Source: Ponticaulis profundi (GTDB lineage Bacteria; Pseudomonadota; Alphaproteobacteria; Caulobacterales; Hyphomonadaceae). Taken from it: 64,000 nt of DNA. The stretch is from contig NZ_JBHSSW010000066.1 in the NCBI RefSeq assembly GCF_042659465.1, positions 558,001 through 622,000 of the forward strand, written 5' to 3'. The position numbers and the translations under genes are program-made. Every line of letters starts with the position of its first letter. The stretch's first letter is position 1. Of this stretch, positions 36,326-45,015 are shown in pieces. A model generated the notes under the pieces. The model had not been told where the DNA came from and ran no database searches. It was given only the letters and a program-made list of their open reading frames with translations.

Positions 36326-37063
36326 TTACCGACCGTTTCTGAATGCTAATGAGAGAACGGCTGCAGTTTCATCGAACTCACCGCTGACTTCCTGTCGAAC
36401 ACCAAGCCCGAATTCAAATTGTCCAAAAACAAACGAACGAGTCAGATCAATTTTGTCAGAGCGGTCATCCTCACCTCGTTCGGACCAAAGCTGTGCCGTC
36501 CAGTATACATTTGGCTGTGGCTGCACGGAGATGATCGCTTCCAGCCGATCATGATAACACCCGCCATCATGCTCCCGGCGTCCGACATTTAATCCGGAAT
36601 AACCTTCATAACGTCCCAGCTTAAACGTCCGCCCTACGCCCAGAGAGATTTCGCCACCCATAGCATCGCATCCGCGAAAACCACCGATTGCCGCACCTTC
36701 CAGTATCGCGATTTCACCGGTGCTCGACCACTTTTCATTCGCCCAAATGCGGCGGCGTGCAGCGACACGCCAGCCTTCACTGTCAAAAGCATTTGATGTT
36801 GAAAAATCGACCGTCTCGTACTTCGCAGACAACGTCCAATCCGCAGTGATACCCCATTCGCCGTAAGCATCCAACCGCTCCGCGGAGAACCCGTTGTGAT
36901 CCTCCGCAGCGAGCGAAATACGCGAATAAATACCGCCGTCAGACTGCACCCACGGTCCGGCGTGTGCCGCAGCTCCGAAAAGTGAGCCGAGACAGACTAA
37001 GGCTGTGACTAGACGTCGTAACCTGGAAGGTTGCGATCGAGACGTCGGAGCAGTGCTGGCCAT
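36326..37063 (-). CDS. Uncharacterised exported protein, outer-membrane-barrel-like
   Basis: I start at ATG 37063, inside the end of the aldolase gene, because it gives a positively charged start and a clear signal peptide (RLRRLVTALVCLGSLFGAAAHAG). Earlier in-frame codons add only a basic stretch. The mature 210 or so residues alternate polar and aromatic positions, as in DAYGEWGITADWTLSAKYE, which suggests antiparallel beta strands of a small outer-membrane barrel. The protein does not end in the usual C-terminal Phe. I know of no named family. It overlaps the upstream aldolase by 55 bases. Confidence 0.7.
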   Translation of the reverse strand: MASTAPTSRSQPSRLRRLVTALVCLGSLFGAAAHAGPWVQSDGGIYSRISLAAEDHNGFSAERLDAYGEWGITADWTLSAKYETVDFSTSNAFDSEGWRVAARRRIWANEKWSSTGEIAILEGAAIGGFRGCDAMGGEISLGVGRTFKLGRYEGYSGLNVGRREHDGGCYHDRLEAIISVQPQPNVYWTAQLWSERGEDDRSDKIDLTRSFVFGQFEFGLGVRQEVSGEFDETAAVLSLAFRNGR

Positions 37064-37779
37064 GCAAGCGCATCTGCGAGCATGCCCATGCCTTTGGGAT
37101 TGCTTTGTCCCGCTACTTTGTCCTGTAAGTCGTCTTGACAAAAGAGCAGCTCCCCACCTGCTTGCGCCATGATCTGCATCTTACAAGCCCGCTCTAAAAA
37201 GAACATACGCATATAGGTTTGGGCCGCTGATTCACCGCAAGTGAGCGTTCCGTGGTTACGAAGCATCATGGAATGCTTGTTTCCGAGGTCCGCAACAATG
37301 CGCTCACGCTCATCATGGTCCAGCGCAATGCCCTCATAATCATGATAGGCGAGGTCAGACATGGCGATCATGCCCGTCTGAGAAATGGGCAGCAGACCAC
37401 CCTTCTGAGCAGAAACAGCAACCCCCTGATCTGTGTGCAAATGCATCACACATTTTGCATCTTCACGAGCCGCATGCACAGCTGAGTGAATCGTGAAACC
37501 AGCAGGATTGATCGCATATGGCGTATCGGAGACGATCTCTCCATCAAGATCCACCTTCACCAGTGATGACGCGGTGATTTCCTCAAACAATAAACCGTAT
37601 GGATTGATCAGAAAGTGGTGTTCAGGCCCCGGTACACGCAAGGAAATATGCGTAAAGATGAGGTCATCCCAACCATGATAGGCCGTTAGACGGTAGAGGG
37701 CAGCGAGATCGACACGCGCCTGCCATTCTTCAGGTGTTACGCTTGCCTGGACGCTTTTTATGCTCAGATCATCGGCCAT
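37009..37779 (-). CDS. Class II aldolase/adducin-family protein
   Basis: A 256-residue member of the class II aldolase/adducin superfamily, which uses a divalent metal to cleave or epimerise phosphorylated sugars or related carbonyl compounds. Metal-ligand histidines appear in CVMHLHTDQG near residue 120 and in the later LRNHGTLTCG near residue 180, in family order. The substrate is unknown. It has its own promoter region upstream (about 200 bases to nadK) and overlaps the following exported-protein gene by 55 bases, so the two are probably co-expressed. Confidence 0.88.
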   Translation of the reverse strand: MADDLSIKSVQASVTPEEWQARVDLAALYRLTAYHGWDDLIFTHISLRVPGPEHHFLINPYGLLFEEITASSLVKVDLDGEIVSDTPYAINPAGFTIHSAVHAAREDAKCVMHLHTDQGVAVSAQKGGLLPISQTGMIAMSDLAYHDYEGIALDHDERERIVADLGNKHSMMLRNHGTLTCGESAAQTYMRMFFLERACKMQIMAQAGGELLFCQDDLQDKVAGQSNPKGMGMLADALAWPALLRRLDRNLPGYDV

Positions 37780-37979
37780 TTTGTTCCTCCCAATTATGTT
37801 TGATGTATTTTACTCTATTCACCTGATAACGCAAAACGTAAGCTGCCAGCATACTTCAGAATTGGGGCTGAAGCTGTTCTACACATAGCCTGTAGAGAAT
37901 TCTGGTTGAGCGTAAGCTGTCGGTCTGTCAGACAATGTGCAATGCCAAGCGATAAGCATATTATGTTGGGGGAGAAAGC

Positions 37980-38744
37980 ATGAGCATCAAAATTGCGTTC
38001 ATCGCCAGCAAGCGGCCGGAGGCACAGACAGCCCTGCGCTTCATGACGCAAAAATATGGTCAGGTTGACGAGAACGAAGCAGATGTTGTTGTCGCACTCG
38101 GCGGCGATGGCTGTATGCTTGAAACCCTTCGTCGAAGGTTTGATGACCCGCGTCCGGTGTACGGTATGAATCAGGGCACGGTTGGCTTCCTGATGAATGA
38201 CTATCGGGAAGATGGCTTGTTTGAACGCCTCGACGCTGCTGAACGTGCTATTATCTACCCGCTTCGCATGAAGGCAGAAACGACCTCCGGTGAGACCCAT
38301 GTGCGACTGGCAATCAACGAAGTGTCGCTCATACGGCAAACCTCTCAAACAGCTCGCCTGAGAATCACAATAGATGGCCGGGTGCGTATGGCCTCACTGG
38401 CATGCGACGGGGTTCTGGTCGCAACACCTGCAGGCTCAACGGCCTACAACCTGTCCGCCCACGGTCCAATTCTTCCGATTGGAGCGAATCTGCTGGCGCT
38501 CACGCCGATCAGTCCGTTTCGTCCTCGACGCTGGCGCGGCGCGCTACTACGCCATGATGCTGAAGTTGTCATCGATATCAGCATCGCTGAACTTCGTCCT
38601 GTTTCAGCATCTGCAGACAATCAGGAGGTTCGCTCGGTCGAGCGCGTCACGGTTACGGAAGACCGCTCCAAGCCGCTGGTTATGCTCTTCGATCCAGGTC
38701 ATGCACTGGAAGAAAGAATTCTTCAGGAACAGTTCGCTCATTGA
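37980..38744 (+). CDS. nadK: NAD kinase
   Basis: Phosphorylates NAD to NADP. The 254 residues show the GGDG loop at 41-44 in ALGGDGCMLETLRR, MNQGTVGFLMND and the later LACDGVLVATPAGSTAYNLS. All of these are diagnostic of ATP-NAD kinases. The start ATG follows the strong site GGGGGAG. It is divergent from the aldolase gene. The short length is typical of alphaproteobacteria. Confidence 0.96.
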   Translation: MSIKIAFIASKRPEAQTALRFMTQKYGQVDENEADVVVALGGDGCMLETLRRRFDDPRPVYGMNQGTVGFLMNDYREDGLFERLDAAERAIIYPLRMKAETTSGETHVRLAINEVSLIRQTSQTARLRITIDGRVRMASLACDGVLVATPAGSTAYNLSAHGPILPIGANLLALTPISPFRPRRWRGALLRHDAEVVIDISIAELRPVSASADNQEVRSVERVTVTEDRSKPLVMLFDPGHALEERILQEQFAH

Positions 38745-38830
38745 GTATTGGTATATCCTCTGGAAGGGAATATTAATAAAAGAGTGTTCTTGTTCAAATC
38801 CAAATAAGCTCTCAAACTTGGAACCGGGTC

Positions 38831-39319
38831 ATGGGAAAATCTAAGCCAATCGAGATCATCACGCCGCCGAACGTGCTCAAAGCGAAACTGGGTGGTCCAT
38901 TGTCTTTGACGAGTTCCGAAGCCATCAAGCGCGCCGAACGTGCGCTCGAAAACCTTTCCCACGAATTTGACAACTGGCTCGACGACGAGATCACACGCGT
39001 GGAAAATACGTGGAACGCTGCGCGTGATCTGTCTGATCGTGAGAACCAGTTGACGGAAGTCTACGGCGCCTCACACGACCTGAAAGGTCTGGCGACAACA
39101 TATGGCTACCCGCTAATCACCCGTTATGCCAATTCACTCTGCCGCCTGCTTGCAACCGATACGTCGCGGGCTGTTGCTCCAGCGAACCTGATCGAAGCGC
39201 ATGTTCATGCCTGTCGAACAGCTATGCGCCAGAACATCAAAAGCCCGGATCATCCGGTCGGCATTGCTCTGGCACATGAATTGGAAACGCAGACAGAAGA
39301 GTATGCAGACGCGGTCTAG
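38831..39319 (+). CDS. Histidine-phosphotransfer (Hpt) domain protein
   Basis: The 162-residue protein carries an Hpt-like motif SHDLKGLATTYG with the phospho-accepting His82 and a helical core (about 45-150) preceded by a short basic N-terminus. Hpt proteins relay phosphate between histidine kinases and response regulators. No kinase or receiver gene is adjacent, so partners are unknown. It follows nadK and its last bases overlap the convergent Nudix gene. Confidence 0.82.
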   Translation: MGKSKPIEIITPPNVLKAKLGGPLSLTSSEAIKRAERALENLSHEFDNWLDDEITRVENTWNAARDLSDRENQLTEVYGASHDLKGLATTYGYPLITRYANSLCRLLATDTSRAVAPANLIEAHVHACRTAMRQNIKSPDHPVGIALAHELETQTEEYADAV

Positions 39320-40143
39320 GCTGAACCTTTTACCGTGTTCTTCATGGCTTTATTGACCGTCTCAAGCGGCTCAATTGTCACGCGATAACCCGCTTCGGCG
39401 GGTATTTTCAAAACCGCCCCCTGCTCGCCCTTATCTACGACTGGCAACACTGTAACGATTTCTCGTTGTCGTGCAGCATCCAGAGCCGCTTCGGGCGGAC
39501 CACTGTCCTCCAAAAGCTCCAGGTTGACGCGGGTTGGAAACAGAAGCGTAGCTTCTCCACTTTTTTCGCGGCGCAATATTTCCGATGGCTGAACCCACAC
39601 AGCTTCGGTTGTCTCACGGCCATCATGAACGGCGCGCTGCTCGATTGGAGCTCTCGCAATAAAAAAGCGTGTGTCGAAACGCTTTGGCATCATGTCGGGT
39701 GTAATCCAGTGGGCATAGGGCACAAGTTCGTTCACACAAAGCACAAGATCCTGCGCTTTGATCAGTTCAAGAAAGCTCTCTTCTCTGCGATCTATCGGCC
39801 CACGGTGCGGCGCCAGCGTCTCACAGACATCTCTGGACACATGCGTGCCAGGCTTGGCGGACCGAGACCTGGCCAGCAAAATTCCGGACTCTTCGAAGAC
39901 TTCCCGGATCCCACCGATGCGAACGGCCAGCTCACCTCCCTCAAAGTCACCCTCAACGAAGTCACGCCATTCAGGCCTCAGATCATCCTCACTGACCTTT
40001 CCACCCGGGAAGACGTGCGCGCCAGAGGCGAAGTCGATCTGGTAACTTCTGGCGACCATCAGCACTTCGGTTTCCGCCTCTCCGCGGATCAGCAGAATGG
40101 TCGATGACAATTTTGGCTGCGAGCCCTCCCCCAATTCCTTCAT
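39316..40143 (-). CDS. Nudix hydrolase, NUDT19/CoA-pyrophosphatase-like
   Basis: I start at ATG 40143 because GGGGAGAGAA lies just before it and overlaps an upstream ATG that adds only five residues. The 275-residue protein has a split Nudix box: HVFPGGKVSEDD, an insert, then AVRIGGIREVFEESGILLA. This longer arrangement resembles NUDT19-type enzymes that hydrolyse CoA or acyl-CoA, but the actual substrate is not readable. It overlaps the 3' end of the Hpt gene by four bases and is divergent from the EAL-like gene. Confidence 0.85.
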   Translation of the reverse strand: MKELGEGSQPKLSSTILLIRGEAETEVLMVARSYQIDFASGAHVFPGGKVSEDDLRPEWRDFVEGDFEGGELAVRIGGIREVFEESGILLARSRSAKPGTHVSRDVCETLAPHRGPIDRREESFLELIKAQDLVLCVNELVPYAHWITPDMMPKRFDTRFFIARAPIEQRAVHDGRETTEAVWVQPSEILRREKSGEATLLFPTRVNLELLEDSGPPEAALDAARQREIVTVLPVVDKGEQGAVLKIPAEAGYRVTIEPLETVNKAMKNTVKGSA

Positions 40144-40253
40144 AAATTCTCTCCCCATTCTGATTAGCTTGTTTTAAATTCCGTCGTCTTACGCCACGGG
40201 ATTGAAGGAGTGTCTTGCTAAGGTCTGCCTGTGTCCAGACTTAGTGAGGTTTT

Positions 40254-40940
40254 ATGTCCGTCTCTCTCCATAACGAAAACAATTATTCCGGACAAAAAGG
40301 GCCAGCTCTACGTAGTCGTTTCGAGGTATGTCGCCGTCTCTCTGACGGTGAACCGGACCTCGCGCTCACCCGTGTTGACCCATTGTTTGAAGAACAGGCA
40401 TCTCCTTTCGCGCCCATCGGCCCGAATGGCTTCAGATCACCTGGCGAATGGCTCTGCGTGGCGCTGAGAAAACTTATCACGGCGACGAACAGCACTCATT
40501 CCTTAACGCGCCCGATCCATGTCCCAATGCCAATTGCGACTCTGATGGACGAATCGGCGGCACGCGATGCAAAAAATACCGTGCAGGAAGAAGGGTACTG
40601 CCCGCAGGAGTTCATGCTCGAGTTCCAGGATGCCAGCCTCGCCTGCGGCGACGCATCAGCAATGAAACAATTTGAAGCTTTTCGCCGTTCCGGCTTTCGG
40701 ATTGCCATGGATGCACGCAAATCCTTTGCGACGCCGTTCTGCTCGCGTCTGCGCCCAGCAATCGAACGCATTCGGGTCAACGCGGACGAATTGATGTACA
40801 ATGACACTCTGCAAATGCGAGCGGACATTGTCGCCTGCCTTGGCGGAGAGGTCATCGTCGACCGCGCCAACTGGCGGGATTCAGTAACGCTGGAAAAGCT
40901 GGGCGCAACGCATGCGCTGAAGATGATGGCGGACGCCTAA
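40254..40940 (+). CDS. Degenerate EAL-domain-like protein (probably inactive c-di-GMP phosphodiesterase fold)
   Basis: The 228-residue protein has the remnant of an EAL barrel from about residue 86. MLEFQD (Glu123) matches the family EITE strand, FRIAMDARKSF matches the DDFG region with one Asp replaced by Ala, IRVNAD matches the KID element with Lys and Asp lost, and EVIVDRANW matches the late AEGVE with Glu changed to Asp. The first strand carrying the EAL signature is missing. I infer a non-catalytic c-di-GMP receptor or scaffold. Its stop overlaps the end of the convergent DUF2336 gene by four bases. Confidence 0.72.
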   Translation: MSVSLHNENNYSGQKGPALRSRFEVCRRLSDGEPDLALTRVDPLFEEQASPFAPIGPNGFRSPGEWLCVALRKLITATNSTHSLTRPIHVPMPIATLMDESAARDAKNTVQEEGYCPQEFMLEFQDASLACGDASAMKQFEAFRRSGFRIAMDARKSFATPFCSRLRPAIERIRVNADELMYNDTLQMRADIVACLGGEVIVDRANWRDSVTLEKLGATHALKMMADA

Positions 40941-42100
40941 GCGGCTTCCTCTTCTGACTTACCACTTTCGTCACGATCGCGCACATCTCTGTAAGCGTCG
41001 AGCTTCTCAAGCAGATAATCCAGGTCACTCTGCGGAATGGCCTGGAACTGCGTGAGAATGCGCTCAATCATGCAGGTCCGGAAACGCTGTCGATCACCTT
41101 CAAGCCCATTGAATTCGAGCTCGTGGTAAACCGAAATCGCGGTTTTGAACGGCATGAACATGCCATTGGGAAGCCCTGCCCGTTCGAAGATCGTACGAAG
41201 ACCAAGCGAACCGGCATCATGAAGCATGAGCCAGGCTTTCGAATGCGGAATTCCGGCGAGTTCAGCGATCGCCCATTCCACAAAGCGCATGTGTCCAAGA
41301 CAAAGTCCGCGCATGATCATGGATGAAGTCAGCCGCCCATTCAGATTAAGCTGCTGCACAAAACGCTCCATGTTCGTGGAGCGTCCCGCCTGCTCGACAA
41401 GATCCAGCGTCGCGCGTTCGCGCGCGCCAGAAGCAAGCTCAATAGCAAGCTGTGGCGGTAACTCATGCTCATTCACGAGCTTGTCAAACAACTCACCTGA
41501 CACGAGTGAAACCATCTTTTCAGCGATTTGTGGCGGTATCCACTGACGTGAAATCAGAGCGCCATGAACATCCTGGTCCGCCTTGAAGCGTTTTAGTACG
41601 GCGTCATAGCCGCGCTCCGTCATTTCGGCACCATCATTAGCAGCCATGACCTTTACGGCATCACGGCACGCATGTTCAGACATAGCCGTGGTAACATCAC
41701 TGGAGAGCGCATCACGTCCGGCAATGGCGATCTGTTTGGCATCGGTTGCATTCAAGACCAGCTCAACAAGATCTGACCCGGTAAAGACCGGCGAAGACTG
41801 CAGAACCGGAAGCGCCACGGCTTCGACATCATGCGCGAGCTTCAGCGCGACATTGCGTGGCAGATTGGGTGAATTTTTCAAGGTCACAGCCATGGCGCGG
41901 CGGACCAGTACTTCAGCATCCTTGGCCAGAAGCGCGAGAATCTGGTCAGCAAAGACTTTTTCTTCGTGAGTTAGGTCCTCAACGCTGATACGACGACAAA
42001 GCTTGTGGGTTGCATGTGCGCGATCCTCAACTGAACTACCTTTCATCAGTCGGATGATATCTTCCTGGCTGAGACGAGGGCGCATAGCTTTGACGGACAT
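40937..42100 (-). CDS. DUF2336-domain protein (HEAT-like alpha-helical repeats)
   Basis: The product is 387 residues from the ATG at 42100, which has AAGG upstream. It starts MSVKAMRPRLSQEDIIRLM and has repeating helical hairpins such as DAEVLVRRAMAVTLKNSPNLPRNVALKLAHD, which resemble HEAT repeats. The arrangement fits DUF2336, a family with no settled function found mainly in alphaproteobacteria. It is probably cytoplasmic and acts by protein contacts. The C-terminus is acidic. It is convergent with the EAL-like gene, and about 135 bases separate it from the CoA-transferase gene. Confidence 0.82.
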   Translation of the reverse strand: MSVKAMRPRLSQEDIIRLMKGSSVEDRAHATHKLCRRISVEDLTHEEKVFADQILALLAKDAEVLVRRAMAVTLKNSPNLPRNVALKLAHDVEAVALPVLQSSPVFTGSDLVELVLNATDAKQIAIAGRDALSSDVTTAMSEHACRDAVKVMAANDGAEMTERGYDAVLKRFKADQDVHGALISRQWIPPQIAEKMVSLVSGELFDKLVNEHELPPQLAIELASGARERATLDLVEQAGRSTNMERFVQQLNLNGRLTSSMIMRGLCLGHMRFVEWAIAELAGIPHSKAWLMLHDAGSLGLRTIFERAGLPNGMFMPFKTAISVYHELEFNGLEGDRQRFRTCMIERILTQFQAIPQSDLDYLLEKLDAYRDVRDRDESGKSEEEAA

Positions 42101-42236
42101 GAGGACAAGCCTTATCGAATGAATCAAACCAAGTCTGTTTTGACTCTGTTAACATTAACACTCGCTTACCAATGGGTCTGACGAGCGGTTTTTTAAAAAA
42201 TTTCAAAGGCCCGGAGAGGCCTAAAGGGAGGGAAGA

Positions 42237-43430
42237 ATGCTCGAAGGCGTAAAAGTCGTCGAATACGCAACATATATGGCCGCACCGGGGGCTGGCCTTA
42301 TTCTATCAGATTGGGGCGCTGAAGTCATCAAGATCGAACCGCCGGGTGGTGATCCGATCCGCCAGTTCTTTGATACGATCGGAACAGACCTCAAGGACAA
42401 TCCAGTTTTTGACTTCGACAATCGCGGGAAAAAATCGGTCGTCGTCGACACAACCAAACCTGAAGGCGTTGAAATCGTCCGGAAGCTCGCAAGCGAAGCG
42501 GACGTCTTTCTGACGAATGTAAGACCGGGCGGCCTGGAACGATCTGGCCTCGACTTTCCATCACTGGCAAAACTGAATCCTTCACTCGTGTATTGCACAC
42601 TGACAGGGTATGGTCTGGAAGGACCAGACAAGGACCGACCAGGCTTTGACATCGCATCCTTCTGGTCACGCGCGGGGCTGGCCCGTCTCTTTCCACCGAA
42701 AGACGTCGATCCCATGCTTCTGCGAACGGCCTTCGGTGATCACGTCACCTCAATTGCGGCGTCTTCGGCCATCAATGCGGCCCTGGTGCAGAAGTTTCGC
42801 ACTGGAAAAGGTCAACTCATCGAAGCTTCACTACTTCGCGCAGCGCTTTTCTCCATTGGAAGCGACTTTGCAATCCAACTGTTCTTTGACCGCGTCGCAT
42901 CCACGAAACCACGCGCCGAGCCAACCGTCCCCATAATGAACTATTTCAAATCCAGCGATGATGACTGGATCTGCATTGTTGCACGTCAGGGAAATGTTGA
43001 TTGGCCGAAAATCTGCCGGGCTGCCGGCCTTGAGGACATGGCAAAAGATGAGCGATTGAAATCGGGCAAAGGACGCAGAGCCCATGCAGCGGAAATTGTC
43101 GAAAGGCTCGACAAAGCATTTGGACAGTACACCAAAGCGGAACTCGCCGAGCGTCTTGATGCCGAACAAATCGCTTGGGCTCCAGTCCAAACGCTCGCGC
43201 AGGTCGCCGAAGATCCACAGGTCATCGCAGCTGGCGGCATTGTCGAGACGCCCTCCATTTCTGGCGGCACGTTCCGGGCACCCGCCTCCCCTGTTCGCTT
43301 CCCAGGCGCGGATGATGGCCCCAAAGGCCCCGCTCCCAAACTCGGTCAACACACCAGGGAATTGCTTTCTCGGATGGGTGTGTCACCTTCCGATATCGAC
43401 GACTTTTATAATAATGGTGTCGTTCAATAA
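42237..43430 (+). CDS. CaiB/BaiF (class III) CoA-transferase
   Basis: Family III CoA transferases move CoA between carboxylic acids through an enzyme aspartyl-CoA thioester. The 397 residues have the early MLEGVKVVEYATYMAAPGAG and ADVFLTNVRPG. The probable nucleophile is Asp138 in DRPGFDIASFW. GGAGGGAAG before ATG 42237 is a strong ribosome-binding site. The acyl substrate is unknown. It is separated from the M20 gene by a bidirectional terminator. Confidence 0.92.
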   Translation: MLEGVKVVEYATYMAAPGAGLILSDWGAEVIKIEPPGGDPIRQFFDTIGTDLKDNPVFDFDNRGKKSVVVDTTKPEGVEIVRKLASEADVFLTNVRPGGLERSGLDFPSLAKLNPSLVYCTLTGYGLEGPDKDRPGFDIASFWSRAGLARLFPPKDVDPMLLRTAFGDHVTSIAASSAINAALVQKFRTGKGQLIEASLLRAALFSIGSDFAIQLFFDRVASTKPRAEPTVPIMNYFKSSDDDWICIVARQGNVDWPKICRAAGLEDMAKDERLKSGKGRRAHAAEIVERLDKAFGQYTKAELAERLDAEQIAWAPVQTLAQVAEDPQVIAAGGIVETPSISGGTFRAPASPVRFPGADDGPKGPAPKLGQHTRELLSRMGVSPSDIDDFYNNGVVQ

Positions 43431-43433
43431 ACG

Positions 43434-43460
43434 AAAAGCCCGCCAATTGGCGGGCTTTTT
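43434..43460. terminator. Bidirectional terminator between CoA-transferase and M20 genes
   Basis: Palindromic stem GCCCGCCAA / TTGGCGGGC with A run upstream and T run downstream, between convergent genes and three bases after the CoA-transferase stop. Confidence 0.92.
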
Positions 43461-43468
43461 CTTTTTGC

Positions 43469-44842
43469 CTACTCGGCGCTTTCTGGCTGGAGCAAGTCCA
43501 ACGCCGCGGCCGTCATGGCTGTCACGCCCGTTTCAATAGTCGCTTCTGCATCCGGCGCAAAGAATGGCGAATGAAGAGATGGCAACGGCAATGCCCCCGT
43601 CTGGGACTTTTCATATGTTTCTGGCTCAACAGCGCCAACCCAGAAGATCAGCCCCGGAATATCCTCATCTGTTCGACCATACTGGCTGAAATCCTCACCA
43701 CCCATCACGGCCGGTAATTGCAGGACATTTTCTTCACCGATCGCCCCCGCCATAGCCGCGCCAGCGCGTTGCGAAAGATCAGGATCATTATAGGTCGCAG
43801 GCGTGTAATCCGAATCGATACGGATTTCGGGCTCCGGCGCACCAAATGCTTGAGCCTGTGCTTTGGCAATCCGCTTAATGCCTTCCAGCAGCGTTGAGCG
43901 AACTTCATCGGAATAAGAACGCACGGTCAGTTTGAGATGCGCCTGGTCGGAAATGATGTTGTGTTTGGCACCTGCCTGGAAGGAACCAACCGTCACCACC
44001 GCTGGCGTTTGCGGGTCAATATTGCGAGAGACAAGCGTTTGCAGAGCCGTCACAATATAGGAGGCGACGATCACCGGATCTTTCGTCGTATGCGGATAGG
44101 CGCCATGACCGCCCACGCCCTTTACAATGATGTCGACGCTGTCGACATTCGCCAGAGCATAACCGGACGAATAGCCAATCTTTCCAGACGGCATGCCCGC
44201 ACTGACGTGGAGTGCGAGATTATAATCGGGCAGAGGGAAGTCGTCGAACAGACCGTCAGAAATCATGGCTTGGGCACCCAGACCAATCTCTTCAGCCGGC
44301 TGCAGGATCATAACGAGCGTGCCTGACCACTCATCCTTACGTTCCATCAGATTTCGCGCTGTCCCGACCCACGCCGTCATGTGAACATCATGGCCACACG
44401 CATGCATGACGCCGCTCTCGACCCCCGTCCAGGAGACATCGCGCACGGTTGACGCATACTCAACACCTGTGCGCTCATTCACAGGCAGCGCATCCATATC
44501 GGAGCGAATAAGAAGTGTTGGACCATCTCCATTCCTGAACACACCGACAACACCATAGCCGCCAACGCCCTCGCGAACCTGCCCTTGATCACGCTCTGAT
44601 TTGGCCTCAATCCACTCCTGCCCCAGGCCGGTCGTGACATCGAAACCGAGTGCTTTCAGTTCCTCTGCCAAAAGTGACGCTGTCTGAGACTCTTTGAGGG
44701 AGAGTTCCGGATGCGTATGAAGGTATTTGTAAAGCGATATGAGATCTGCACCCGTTTCGATCGAATCGGTTTGGGCAAAACTCACGCTGGATATAGCCAG
44801 ACTTGCCGCTACAGCACCCGCCTTGATCAAATGAAATGACAT
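43469..44842 (-). CDS. Exported M20-family amidohydrolase (peptidase/aminoacylase-like)
   Basis: I start at ATG 44842, where GGGGAGC precedes MSFHLIKAGAVAASLAISS, a clear signal peptide cut near VSFAQ. The 457-residue enzyme belongs to the M20 amidohydrolase (hippurate hydrolase/IAA-amino-acid hydrolase) group. Metal ligands are seen in HACGHDVHMTAW, EEIGLGAQAM and the late GGEDFSQYG. The dimerisation domain is in the middle. A periplasmic role in hydrolysing N-acyl amino acids is inferred, and the substrate is unknown. Confidence 0.9.
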   Translation of the reverse strand: MSFHLIKAGAVAASLAISSVSFAQTDSIETGADLISLYKYLHTHPELSLKESQTASLLAEELKALGFDVTTGLGQEWIEAKSERDQGQVREGVGGYGVVGVFRNGDGPTLLIRSDMDALPVNERTGVEYASTVRDVSWTGVESGVMHACGHDVHMTAWVGTARNLMERKDEWSGTLVMILQPAEEIGLGAQAMISDGLFDDFPLPDYNLALHVSAGMPSGKIGYSSGYALANVDSVDIIVKGVGGHGAYPHTTKDPVIVASYIVTALQTLVSRNIDPQTPAVVTVGSFQAGAKHNIISDQAHLKLTVRSYSDEVRSTLLEGIKRIAKAQAQAFGAPEPEIRIDSDYTPATYNDPDLSQRAGAAMAGAIGEENVLQLPAVMGGEDFSQYGRTDEDIPGLIFWVGAVEPETYEKSQTGALPLPSLHSPFFAPDAEATIETGVTAMTAAALDLLQPESAE

Positions 44843-45015
44843 CAGTTGCTCCCCTGAGATTGAATATGTGCTGATGGAACATGCTTCTTCGCACAATCGC
44901 AAGATAGCAGGATCTATCTCTCGCCCTGTCCCATCATCAGGCGCCAAAAACGGATTGATTTAAAAGGCATTTTAGCTCTGATAGGATCAGACCGTAGCGA
45001 CATGTGAGAGGCATT

